Positions 26,993 to 34,752 of a DNA stretch of 64,000 nt are shown here, piece by piece (position 1 is the first letter of the stretch; each line of letters starts with the position of its first letter). This DNA comes from Marinobacter orientalis (GTDB lineage Bacteria > Pseudomonadota > Gammaproteobacteria > Pseudomonadales > Oleiphilaceae), in contig NZ_SRZX01000003.1 in the NCBI RefSeq assembly GCF_004792665.1, forward strand, positions 296,859 through 360,858, written 5' to 3'. The translations under genes and the position numbers were made by a program. Under the pieces are notes generated by a model. The model saw nothing but the letters and a program-made list of their open reading frames with translations. It ran no database searches and was not told the origin of the DNA.

Positions 26993-27172
26993 TTCGCTGC
27001 CTCAATGTGGTTTCAAAAGTGCGGATTTTACTCGACAAAACAGACCGGTGACAGAGTTATTTCCCGGTTGCCTGCTGCACCCAAAGTTGTAAACCTTTGC
27101 CACTTTAGGGTCAAAGACGTTGTGTTTTCCAGCTGATAGCGTGGGAGTGTCCCTTGATCCCCGGAGGTTTTC

Positions 27173-27595
27173 ATGCCACGCCGATACGCTGCCAGATGGA
27201 TAGCCATGGCCGTGAGTCTACCGATATTGCTGTCGCCTGTAGCGCAGGGCGACGAATCGGACCAGCAACTGGGCGTCGCGCGTGAGATGGTCAAGGTGCT
27301 TGAAGCCTATGCCGTCTACAAGATGGGGCAGTACGATCTGGCTTTCGAGCGTTACCAGGCTCTGGCCGAATCGGGCAGTCATCAGGGCATGTACAATCTG
27401 GCGAACATGTACGCTGCTGGCCAAGGCGTAACGCAAAGTGATGTCAGGGCGTTTGAGTGGTATCTGAAAGCGGCGGAAGCCGGCAACAGGCTGAGCATGG
27501 CGGAGGTTGCAAGAGCTTATGCCGAAGGTGCCGGTACTGAGGCAAGCCCGGTCCAGGCTCACCACTGGCAGGCCATGGCGGCCGAGGAGCCATGA
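27173..27595 (+). CDS. Exported Sel1-repeat protein
   Basis: A 140-residue protein with a basic signal peptide (about 1-26, ending SPVAQG). Two to three Sel1-like repeats follow (AFERYQALAESGSHQGMYNLANMYAAGQGV; AFEWYLKAAEAGNRLSMAEVARAYAEG). Such repeats bind other proteins in the periplasm or membrane. CCGGAGG precedes the ATG. No partner gene is evident. Confidence 0.8.
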   Translation: MPRRYAARWIAMAVSLPILLSPVAQGDESDQQLGVAREMVKVLEAYAVYKMGQYDLAFERYQALAESGSHQGMYNLANMYAAGQGVTQSDVRAFEWYLKAAEAGNRLSMAEVARAYAEGAGTEASPVQAHHWQAMAAEEP

Positions 27596-27746
27596 CAGGG
27601 CGTACGCTGGCCATGTCAGGCGCATGGTTAATGGAGTATTACCATGTCGTCATTTATTCACTGGGTAAAGGTAAGTATGCTCGGGTCAATAGTTAACTGA
27701 TATGGTCGCAGGTAACCCACTGCAGATCGGCAGACCCGGGAGTCAC

Positions 27747-28304
27747 ATGATGAAACGCGCAACAGTTCTGTCTTTGAATCTGGCCCTTGTATTGGCGTTG
27801 CCAGGCCTGGCTTCAGCCCAGCAGCCATCGCAGCAGCAGGGACAAAACCGGGCGCAAGGCCATAATCAGGGTCAGATGCAGGGGCAAGAGATGCGGGGCC
27901 AGCACCGCGGTCAGATGCGTGGCCAGGGCAGGCAGCCGATGACCGGCTCCGGCCTCATGACACCGGAAGAGCGGGAACAGTTACAGGAGCGGGTCCGTTC
28001 GGCTGACAGCCAGGAAGAGCGCCAGGCCATCCTGGACGAGCACCGTCGGAAAATGGCTGATCGTGCGCGGGCCCAGGGCATGAACCCGGAGAACATCGAG
28101 GGCTTGCCGTCGTCTTCCGGCGATGATCCCCGAAGCCGCCAGATTCGTGGCCAGCCAACTGGGTCACCCCGCAGTGGCGGGGCCGGCCCCGCCACTGCTC
28201 CCGGCCAGGGAACCGGAATGAATACGGGCCCGGCAACGGGCACCGGCCGCGGTTCAGAGCTGCCTGTTCCGGGGCAACAGGACCGTGCCGGTGTTATTCG
28301 CTAA
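27747..28304 (+). CDS. Exported Gln/Gly-rich low-complexity protein
   Basis: A 185-residue protein with a clear signal peptide (ends ALPGLASA). The N-terminal mature part is a Gln/Gly/Met/Arg-rich tract (about 24-75), the middle is a charged helix (TPEEREQLQERVRSADSQEE, about 82-130) and the C-terminus is a Gly/Pro/Thr-rich disordered tail. No family is recognised. GGGAG lies ahead of the two tandem ATGs (27747, 27750). It probably works in the periplasm; function unknown. Confidence 0.65.
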   Translation: MMKRATVLSLNLALVLALPGLASAQQPSQQQGQNRAQGHNQGQMQGQEMRGQHRGQMRGQGRQPMTGSGLMTPEEREQLQERVRSADSQEERQAILDEHRRKMADRARAQGMNPENIEGLPSSSGDDPRSRQIRGQPTGSPRSGGAGPATAPGQGTGMNTGPATGTGRGSELPVPGQQDRAGVIR

Positions 28305-28307
28305 TCC

Positions 28308-29114
28308 CTATGCGGAAAGATAGTCCACCGGCCGCCGGTAATTTTCCTGGCTGACCAGATCGATACCGCAGTCGACACTGGATACCCAGTTCAGGAACTG
28401 TTCTACCATTTCCGGGCCCTCAAAGCGCTTACCGTGCTGTGGCACGATGGCGCTTACGTCCATCTGTCTTACCATATTGGCCCATAACTCACATACCTTT
28501 CGTGACGCAATATAGCGCCGGTGGAAACCGATCATGTTGGGTATGTGCCTGTCGAAGTCGGTCACCGGCTTGTGGTCGTCTTCCCCGCCCATGGACGCTC
28601 CCAGGTCCCCGGAAAACAGAATTTTCGAGACCGGATCGTAGAACTGCAGATTGCCCACAGAGTGCATGAAATGGGCGGGCAGGCACTGGATATACGATTC
28701 CCCGAAAGGCACGTTAATGCCGCCGTCCGGGACGCTCAGAATGCGGTCATAGACGCTTCCGCTGAGTTGCCCGGTTACATAGCCGGAGACCAGGTGCGGC
28801 AGGAAACGGGCCCAGAGGCGAGAAGTGACGATTTTGGCGCGGGTATGAACGATCCAGCGGTCAATGGCGCCGATAATATCCGGGTCCTGGTGGGAAGCAA
28901 ACACGTAGTCCATTTCGCGGATGTTCATGTACCGCGATGCCGCAACAGACAGCGGGGTGTAGGTCAGATCGCCGCCCGGATCAATCAGCGCCTCGTGCTT
29001 GCCATCAACAATCAGGAACTGGTTGGACTGTACGCCCTCGCCGGTTACCAGTGAATCGAACATCAGGCATTTGTGTTGACCGTTATCAAACAGGACGATG
29101 GGTTCCGCTGCCAT
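28308..29114 (-). CDS. FprA-like metallo-beta-lactamase-fold protein (oxygen-binding di-iron type)
   Basis: A 268-residue protein of the flavodiiron-like ODP group within the metallo-beta-lactamase superfamily. Metal ligands are suggested by SHQDPDI (about 85-91), PAHFMHS (about 147), SGDLGAS (about 169) and PQHGKRF (about 225). The HxDxxD-type pattern, rather than HxHxDH, points to a di-iron flavoprotein-type site; no flavodoxin domain is attached. A redox or oxygen/NO-sensing role is likely. Related domains also occur in chemotaxis oxygen sensors. Confidence 0.82.
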   Translation of the reverse strand: MAAEPIVLFDNGQHKCLMFDSLVTGEGVQSNQFLIVDGKHEALIDPGGDLTYTPLSVAASRYMNIREMDYVFASHQDPDIIGAIDRWIVHTRAKIVTSRLWARFLPHLVSGYVTGQLSGSVYDRILSVPDGGINVPFGESYIQCLPAHFMHSVGNLQFYDPVSKILFSGDLGASMGGEDDHKPVTDFDRHIPNMIGFHRRYIASRKVCELWANMVRQMDVSAIVPQHGKRFEGPEMVEQFLNWVSSVDCGIDLVSQENYRRPVDYLSA

Positions 29115-29137
29115 TCTTGTCTCCCGGTAGGCTGACT

Positions 29138-29158
29138 ATCCGGCCAGGATGGCCGGAT
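29138..29158. promoter_or_regulatory. Perfect 8-bp stem-loop upstream of the FprA-like gene
   Basis: ATCCGGCC-AGGAT-GGCCGGAT is a perfect hairpin 23 bases upstream of the minus-strand start at 29114. It lacks a T-tract, so it is more likely a leader hairpin or an operator than a terminator. Confidence 0.4.
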
Positions 29159-29185
29159 ACTGCAAAATTTTCGGGAGAATACAGA

Positions 29186-29254
29186 ATGGTTAAAGGTGAC
29201 CTATTGCGTCAGGTCAAGAAACTGATATCAATCAAGAAAGGCTTTGAGGCATGA
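29186..29254 (+). CDS. Possible 22-residue cationic small protein
   Basis: An ATG at 29186 preceded by CGGGAG (eight-base spacing) opens a 22-codon frame, MVKGDLLRQVKKLISI and then a short Lys/Phe-containing end, closing with TGA one base before the stop of the convergent SRPBCC gene. It is basic and would form an amphipathic helix. It lies in an otherwise unexplained 141-base gap. It is too short to establish by eye; it could be chance. Confidence 0.3.
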   Translation: MVKGDLLRQVKKLISIKKGFEA

Positions 29255-29255
29255 C

Positions 29256-29684
29256 TCAGGCAAGCCTGGGAACGCGTCGAATGCTCTTGCGGATACCCTG
29301 GTCCAGTGCCGAACTCATCAGTTTTCCGGTGTAGGGCACAATGTCATCGAAACAGATGGTGTACAGAATGCGGGTCCTGCCGTCAGCAACGTCCTCGAAG
29401 CGAATCCTGCCCAGATGATTGCGAATGGGGCTCATGCTGGTAATGGTGTACTCGATCAGCAAACCCGGTTCAAAGGTAATCACCGTTTCCCTGAGGCTGA
29501 CGGGGCCGATTCCGATTTTCCGGATAGACCCGACGCCGTTGGGATCGGCCTGGTCACTGTCGCGAATTCGCTTTACCGGGGCGCCAATCAGTTGACCGAA
29601 GCGCTCATGGTCCGCAAACAGGGCAAATACCCGGTTTCGCGGCACATCAAAGGTTTCGTCAATTTCAATCCTGTAAGTTGCCAT
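29256..29684 (-). CDS. SRPBCC-family (START-like) protein
   Basis: A 142-residue protein of the polyketide-cyclase/START-like fold: MATYRIEIDETFDVPRNRVF is the typical first strand, and LRETVITFEPGLLIEYTITS and GRIRFEDVADGRTRILYTICFD continue the beta-sheet. The ATG at 29684 gives the normal start; the frame is open further upstream without similarity. Such proteins bind hydrophobic ligands. No ligand can be named. Confidence 0.8.
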   Translation of the reverse strand: MATYRIEIDETFDVPRNRVFALFADHERFGQLIGAPVKRIRDSDQADPNGVGSIRKIGIGPVSLRETVITFEPGLLIEYTITSMSPIRNHLGRIRFEDVADGRTRILYTICFDDIVPYTGKLMSSALDQGIRKSIRRVPRLA

Positions 29685-29902
29685 AGCCGCACTCGTGAGA
29701 GACCATTTCACACAGAGTATCCGGTTACGTGATACAACAAAAGTCGTAGAACTCCGATGACCGGATCGCTGGTTATGCTCCTGATGACCATCATTCCGGC
29801 TGTTCCCGGACAAATCCCCGAGGCCGCGCCCCCGATTTACAAAGTTATTGCGCGCCAGTGCTATGCTGGACAGATACCCAGCGAAAAAGGAGCAGAAAGC
29901 CC

Positions 29903-31048
29903 ATGATCCCAAAGACCATGAAAGCCATGCTGCTCACCGGCCACGGTGGCATCGACAGACTGGAGTACACCGAAGACGTACCCACTCCTGAACCCGCCTC
30001 GGGAGAAGTTCTTGTTCAGGTAACCGCCACTGCCAAGAACAACACCGATCGCAAGGCCCGTGAAGGCCTCTATCCCACCCGGGAAAAGGGCGAAGTCACC
30101 TCCTTTCAGATGGGCGGCTCAGCCACGCTGACCTTCCCTCGAATCCAGGGCGCTGACGTCGTCGGCCATGTCGTCGCCGTTGGCAAGGGCGTTGACGAAG
30201 GCAGAATCGGACAGCGGGGACTGCTGGACTTCAATCTTTACCCCGACGAGCGCCGGGACATCAACCTTGTCCCGGACTACTACGGCCATGGTGCCGATGG
30301 CGGTTTTGCCGAATACATTGCTGTTCCCTCCGACCAGTTTCACCATATCGATAATGCCGATCTCGCGGATGCCGAACTGGCGTCCATGGGCATGTGCTCC
30401 TATCAGACCGCCCTGCACATGCTCACTTCCGCCAGGGTCAAGTCGGGTGAGCACATACTTGTCACTGGGGCCAGTGGCGGGGTTGGCACCGCGCTGATCC
30501 AGCTGTGCCGGATCATGGGTGCGATTCCCTATGCACTGAGCCAGCAGGACAAGTCAGAGGCACTCCTGAAACTCGGAGCCGAAGCCGTACTGGATCGCTC
30601 GGACATGACCGACTTTGCAGACAAGGTTCGCGCTGTGACCGGTGGTCGCCCGATTGATGCGGTGATGGACCTGGCCGGTGGCGAGATGACTGACCAGTTT
30701 ATCGACACCATGATCTTCGACATGAACCGCCGCGGCGACTACCCCCGCCTGAGCATTGCCGGTGCCAGCGCGGGCAATGTCAGCGAAATCATGTGGACCC
30801 GGATCTACCTTTACCAGGTGCAGGTGTTCGGTGTGTCCCACGGCACCCGGGATGAAGCCGCGCAACTGGTTGAGTGGATCCGCAGCGGCCAGTTAAAACC
30901 GGTGCTGCATGCGGCCTTCAAGCTTTCTGATCTGCACGACGCGGAACGCTACTTCGTCAACCGCGACAGCAATTATCTGGGCAAGATCGTGATTGTCCCC
31001 GATGCCCAATGGGCGGAGCATGGCGCGCCTTTTGCCCTGGAGAAGTGA
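29903..31048 (+). CDS. Medium-chain dehydrogenase/reductase (quinone-oxidoreductase-like)
   Basis: A 381-residue MDR protein. The GroES-like N-terminal half is followed by the nucleotide-binding fold GASGGVGTALIQL (about 188-200). The structural zinc cysteines of alcohol dehydrogenases are absent, which suggests the zinc-free NADPH:quinone-reductase branch. AAGGAG ten bases ahead supports the ATG at 29903. Its stop overlaps the start of the proline-racemase-family gene (ATGA), so the two are co-translated and probably act in one pathway. Confidence 0.85.
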   Translation: MIPKTMKAMLLTGHGGIDRLEYTEDVPTPEPASGEVLVQVTATAKNNTDRKAREGLYPTREKGEVTSFQMGGSATLTFPRIQGADVVGHVVAVGKGVDEGRIGQRGLLDFNLYPDERRDINLVPDYYGHGADGGFAEYIAVPSDQFHHIDNADLADAELASMGMCSYQTALHMLTSARVKSGEHILVTGASGGVGTALIQLCRIMGAIPYALSQQDKSEALLKLGAEAVLDRSDMTDFADKVRAVTGGRPIDAVMDLAGGEMTDQFIDTMIFDMNRRGDYPRLSIAGASAGNVSEIMWTRIYLYQVQVFGVSHGTRDEAAQLVEWIRSGQLKPVLHAAFKLSDLHDAERYFVNRDSNYLGKIVIVPDAQWAEHGAPFALEK

Positions 31049-32094
31049 TGATGCATCCTGAGCTGAATCTGCAATTGATGGATACCCATGCCGGCGGTGA
31101 TGTGAGCCGGATTGTGACTGGCGGGATCTGCCCGCTGCCGGGTGCCACCGTACGTGCCCAGATGGAATATCTTCGGGATGAGGCGGATGGCCTGCGTAAA
31201 CTGCTTCTGAACGAGCCCTATGGCATTCCGGAGATGTCCGTGGACCTGCTGGTGCCACCGAGCAACCCCGAGGCAGTTATCGGCTATATCATCATGGAGG
31301 TGATGGGGTACCCGATTTATTCCGGCTCGAACACCATTTGCACGGCCACAGCGGTGCTTGAGGCAGGAATCGTCCCTAAACGCGAGGGCTGGCAAAGCTT
31401 CATGCTGGAGGCTCCGGCGGGTCTTGCCAAGATTGACGCCCTGGTGCGTGATGGTGTCGTGGAGGCTATCACTTGCGGGGGGCTCCCCAGTTATATCGAC
31501 ACCTATCAGACCAGCATTCATGTTCCGGCAATCGGCGACGTAACCTTCAGTATCGCCTACAGTGGTGGCTTTTACGCCCTGGTGGACGCGACAAGCCTGG
31601 GATTTTCCCTGAACATGGACGAGGAGCGCAGGCTCAGCGAATGTGCCTATCACATCATCGAAGCGATCCAGACGGAGCGCGGTTTTTCCCACTACACGCT
31701 GGGGGATGTGGGTCCGGTACCTTTCCTGCACTTCATGGGGCCGGTCGAGCAGCTTTCGGACCATTTCTACCGTTCCCGTTCCGCCACTTATGTGCACCCC
31801 GGCGTGATCTGCCGCAGCACCACAGGCACCGGAACCTCGGCACGGCTCGCGCTTATGAACTACGAGGGCACGATCAGCCCCGGCGACCGGCTGGAAACCG
31901 TCTCGCTGCGGGAAACCGGGTTTATCGGTGAGTTCACCGGTGTGCGCCAGGAAGGGCCGCACGAGGTGGTTGAGAACACCATTACCGGCAAGAGCTATGT
32001 GCTGAGCCGCGGCGACATCATCGTGAACTGTGACGACCCACTGATCGACTGCCGCGGGCTTACGCACATTCTGACCAGTGCGCATCCGGAATGA
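31048..32094 (+). CDS. Proline racemase-family enzyme with atypical active site
   Basis: A 348-residue member of the proline racemase/hydroxyproline epimerase/trans-3-hydroxyproline dehydratase superfamily (DTHAGGDVSRIVTGG at about 10-24; GGFYALVDA; TGTGTSARLAL). At the first catalytic position, usually CGH, the sequence reads SGS (in YSGSNTIC). At the second, usually DRSPCGTGTS or the Thr variant, it reads CRSTTGTGTS. So both catalytic cysteines are replaced (Ser and Thr), and the neighbouring His and Asp are changed. A racemase reaction is unlikely; dehydratase or another reaction is possible. Coupled to the MDR gene. Confidence 0.8.
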   Translation: MMHPELNLQLMDTHAGGDVSRIVTGGICPLPGATVRAQMEYLRDEADGLRKLLLNEPYGIPEMSVDLLVPPSNPEAVIGYIIMEVMGYPIYSGSNTICTATAVLEAGIVPKREGWQSFMLEAPAGLAKIDALVRDGVVEAITCGGLPSYIDTYQTSIHVPAIGDVTFSIAYSGGFYALVDATSLGFSLNMDEERRLSECAYHIIEAIQTERGFSHYTLGDVGPVPFLHFMGPVEQLSDHFYRSRSATYVHPGVICRSTTGTGTSARLALMNYEGTISPGDRLETVSLRETGFIGEFTGVRQEGPHEVVENTITGKSYVLSRGDIIVNCDDPLIDCRGLTHILTSAHPE

Positions 32095-32100
32095 GTGGCA

Positions 32101-32440
32101 GTGTTTTCTTTTGGTAGCCTGCCGGTTTTGGGGCGGGCTTGCGGGGTGGCATCTGTATTTTTTTTGAAAAAGAACTCGCTTCGCTCAGACATCTTTTTCT
32201 GGCAAAAAATCCAGATACCACCCCGCGCCGAGCAGACACCGGCGGGTTCGCAAAAAAAACCGCACAACAAGGTCAACTCGATCCGGGCATCCCTGTGCTG
32301 CACGTCGATAGGGGGGTGGGGGTATCTTTTCTGGCAAGGAAAAAGATGTCTGAGCGAAGCGAGTTCTTTTTCCAGAAGAAAAGATACCCCCACCCCCCGG
32401 ATCCGCCCGCAAAACATCAGGCTACCAAAAGAAGAAAACT
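32101..32440. repeat. Composite palindromic repeat: two inverted copies of a ~85-bp hairpin element with outer arms
   Basis: Within the 359-base gap between two convergent genes lie two hairpin elements in opposite orientation. A 34-base core is shared exactly: 32166-32199 and, reverse-complemented, 32339-32372. The left element is closed by GCGGGGTGGCATCTG (32141-32155) and CAGATACCACCCCGC (32212-32226); the right by arms 32311-32334 and 32372-32398. Outer arms TCTTTTGGTAGCCTG (32107-32121) and CAGGCTACCAAAAGA (32418-32432) pair perfectly. This is a BIME/REP-like mosaic. Open frames across it are not real genes. It may end transcription from both sides. Confidence 0.85.
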
Positions 32441-32453
32441 CCCAACCAACGCC

Positions 32454-32732
32454 TCAGACACTCTGAACCCGAACTCCCGAAGCCTGAGCAGGGATGACCT
32501 CTGCCACTGTATGCAGTTTTTCCAGTTGGGACTGGAGCATGGTGATCGGGCGGGCGCCTTCCAGCGTCAGGGCGATATCAATGTGGTCCCCGGCAGACTC
32601 TACTGCCATTCTGGCAATGCGGAAGCCGCGAATACGGACTACCTGGCACAGGCGCTCCAGAGCGGCGGCTTCCCGGAACATTCGGCAGTGGAGGGTGTAA
32701 CTGGGCATTGGGATATCCGTTTGCGGGGTCAT
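32454..32732 (-). CDS. ilvM: Acetolactate synthase II small subunit (IlvM-like, ACT domain)
   Basis: A 92-residue regulatory subunit consisting of one ACT domain (YTLHCRMFREAAALERLCQVVRIRGFRIARM). The small size fits IlvM rather than IlvN/IlvH. It overlaps the ilvG stop by four bases (ATGA), so subunit synthesis is coupled. It stabilises and activates the large subunit. Confidence 0.9.
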   Translation of the reverse strand: MTPQTDIPMPSYTLHCRMFREAAALERLCQVVRIRGFRIARMAVESAGDHIDIALTLEGARPITMLQSQLEKLHTVAEVIPAQASGVRVQSV

Positions 32733-34429
32733 GCTACGTGCTCCTTGTTGGCAGGGCTGGTGCGTCGGGTTTCATCGAGCATTTCGCGGTTGCCGGCGCC
32801 GGGTTTGACAATGGGCCAGACGTTTTCTTCCCGGCTGATGGCAACGTGAAGCAACATCGGGCCATTGAAAGCCAGGATGGTTTCGATGCCGCGGCGAATC
32901 TGGTCGGTGCGCTCGATGTACAGCGCCGGCATGTCGAAGGCGCGGGCCATGGCCACGAAGTCGGGGTTGTCGTCCAGGTTTATCTGGCTTTCCCGGTTGT
33001 TGTAGAACAGCTCCTGCTGCTGGCGCACCATGCCCAGGCACTGATTGTCCATGATGATCAGTTTTACCGGCAGGTTGTAGCGGCGGATGGTGGCCAACTC
33101 CTGGGCGTTCATCATGAACGATCCGTCGCCGGTGACGTTGATCACTGTGCTGTTGCGGTCGGCAAACTGGGCGCCGATTGCAGCGGGCAGACCAAATCCC
33201 ATGGTGCCAAGGCCACCACTGGTGAGGTGGTGGCGCGGATGGTCGAACTCATAGTGCTGGGCCACCCACATCTGGTGCTGGCCGACGTCGCAGGCAATCA
33301 CGGTATCGTCTGCGGCGATGCGGGAGAGCTGGCGGATAAACGCGGGACCGGTAATCGGGGCCAGGGGCTCTTCGTTGTCAGCAGCCTGGAAGCCGCCGGT
33401 AGTGTGCCAGGTGCGGCACTGTTTCTGCCAGTTGCTGATGGTCAGTGATTTTTTCGTCAACTCTGCGGTCAGTGCCGCAAGAATTGTGTTCAGGTCACCG
33501 CGTATGGCCAGGTCGGCGGGGCGCAGTTTGTTGATTTCAGCGGCGTCGGCGTCGATGTGAATCATCTTTGCATCGGGGGCGAAGCCGTCGAGTTTGCCGG
33601 TGGCCCGATCATCCAGGCGGGCGCCGATGACCAGCAACAGATCGCACTCATCCACGGCCCGGTTCGCGGCGCGGGAGCCGTGCATCCCCAACATGCCCAG
33701 GTTGTAGGGATTGCACTTGCCGGCGTTGCCAATGCCCTTGAGGGTAACTACTGCCGGCAGGGCAGAGGACTCGGCAAACGTCCGGAAGCTGTCTTCGGCA
33801 TTGGCCAGGCTGATGCCGCCGCCACTGTACAGCAGTGGCTTGCGGGCGGAGCGCAGCAGCGACAGTGCTTTGGCCAGGTCCGGGCAACCGGTTTCCCGTG
33901 GCTCTGGCGTGGGGAAGGGCGCATCGGTGACTTCGGCAAGCAGCAGATCTTTGGGTATGTCTATCCACACAGGCCCCGGTCGACCGCTGCGGGCCAGTTC
34001 AATGGCTTCCTCCATGATACCGGGCAGGGCGTCAGCGTCGTCAACCAGGTAGCTGTGTTTGACAATACCCAGGGTCATGCCCAGTACGTCGGTTTCCTGG
34101 AAGGCATCGGTGCCGATCAGGCCGGAAGGGACCTGGCCGGTGATGACCAGCATCGGGATGGAATCACGGTGGGCGTTGGCAACGCCGGTAATCAGGTTGG
34201 TGGCGCCGGGGCCGGAGGTGGCAATGCACACGCCCGGTTTGCCGCTCGCCCGGGCATAGCCATCGGCGGCGAGGGCACAGCCCTGTTCGTGGCGGCACAG
34301 CACGTGTTCCACGCCCACATCGTCCACCAGCGCGTCGTATAGCGGCATGATGCAGCCGCCCGGATAACCGAATACCGTGCTGATGTGGTGGCGGTGAAAC
34401 GCTTCGAGAATATGCTGTGCGCCGTTCAT
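32729..34429 (-). CDS. ilvG: Acetolactate synthase II large subunit (IlvG)
   Basis: A thiamine-diphosphate enzyme that condenses two pyruvates, or pyruvate and 2-oxobutyrate, in valine, leucine and isoleucine synthesis. The 566-residue protein starts MNGAQHILEAFHRH like E. coli IlvG. CRHEQGCALAADGYARASGKPGV carries the catalytic Glu (about 47), ATSGPGATNL follows, and the TPP motif is GDGSFMMNAQELATIRRYNLPVKLIIMDN (about 425-455). AAGGA eight bases upstream fixes the ATG at 34429. It lies behind a leader peptide and attenuator on the same strand, so it is regulated by branched-chain aminoacyl-tRNA supply. Confidence 0.95.
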   Translation of the reverse strand: MNGAQHILEAFHRHHISTVFGYPGGCIMPLYDALVDDVGVEHVLCRHEQGCALAADGYARASGKPGVCIATSGPGATNLITGVANAHRDSIPMLVITGQVPSGLIGTDAFQETDVLGMTLGIVKHSYLVDDADALPGIMEEAIELARSGRPGPVWIDIPKDLLLAEVTDAPFPTPEPRETGCPDLAKALSLLRSARKPLLYSGGGISLANAEDSFRTFAESSALPAVVTLKGIGNAGKCNPYNLGMLGMHGSRAANRAVDECDLLLVIGARLDDRATGKLDGFAPDAKMIHIDADAAEINKLRPADLAIRGDLNTILAALTAELTKKSLTISNWQKQCRTWHTTGGFQAADNEEPLAPITGPAFIRQLSRIAADDTVIACDVGQHQMWVAQHYEFDHPRHHLTSGGLGTMGFGLPAAIGAQFADRNSTVINVTGDGSFMMNAQELATIRRYNLPVKLIIMDNQCLGMVRQQQELFYNNRESQINLDDNPDFVAMARAFDMPALYIERTDQIRRGIETILAFNGPMLLHVAISREENVWPIVKPGAGNREMLDETRRTSPANKEHVA

Positions 34430-34458
34430 GGTTGTTTTCCTTTTTTGCTGCAAAAAAA

Positions 34459-34490
34459 AAGCCCCCGGGACCTTTCGGTGCCGGGGGCTT
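34459..34490 (-). terminator. Rho-independent attenuator terminator of ilvGM
   Basis: On the minus strand AAGCCCCCGG, a 12-base loop and CCGGGGGCTT form a 10-bp stem followed by an unbroken run of T, 22 bases before the leader stop is cleared and 30 bases ahead of ilvG. A copy of the 3' arm (CCGGGGGCTTTTGC, plus-strand 34537-34550) lies inside the leader peptide and can pair instead with the terminator's 5' arm, giving the competing antiterminator. Confidence 0.93.
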
Positions 34491-34512
34491 CTGGTGTCTT
34501 GTCAGGTTGTTG

Positions 34513-34605
34513 CTATCTCACCCGCTTGTCCACGCAAAAGCCCCCGGACGGTACCACGACCACCAGGACCAGCTTCACAAGGACAACCACTGCGTTGAGA
34601 TTCAT
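34513..34605 (-). CDS. ilvL: ilv leader peptide (attenuation peptide)
   Basis: A 30-codon frame starts with ATG at 34605 and reads MNLNAVVVLVKLVLVVVVPS followed by ten more residues to TAG at 34513. It has eleven Val and four Leu codons and no Ile. The Val/Leu run ends where the antiterminator strand begins, as in the E. coli ilvGMEDA leader. Ribosome stalling on scarce Val- or Leu-tRNA should favour the antiterminator and ilvGM expression. It is too short for usual gene finders. Confidence 0.93.
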   Translation of the reverse strand: MNLNAVVVLVKLVLVVVVPSGGFCVDKRVR

Positions 34606-34752
34606 AAAATCAGGATCTGCTCTGAATCTGTAAGAGATTTAAGTGTAGAATCTAACCCACGAAAATAACCGGACGCAACTGTTTTCTGGTAGTTTTTCAA
34701 ACACGCACCCGGGTTAAAACCGACACCATCCGTTTCAATCTGTGAGCAGGCA

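Noticed and set aside
32139..32849. Open frames of 120-240 codons across the repeat region with MSERSEFFF-like runs
   Set aside because: They are produced by reading through the palindromic repeat and by antisense to ilvM; the peptide runs are the translated 34-base core.
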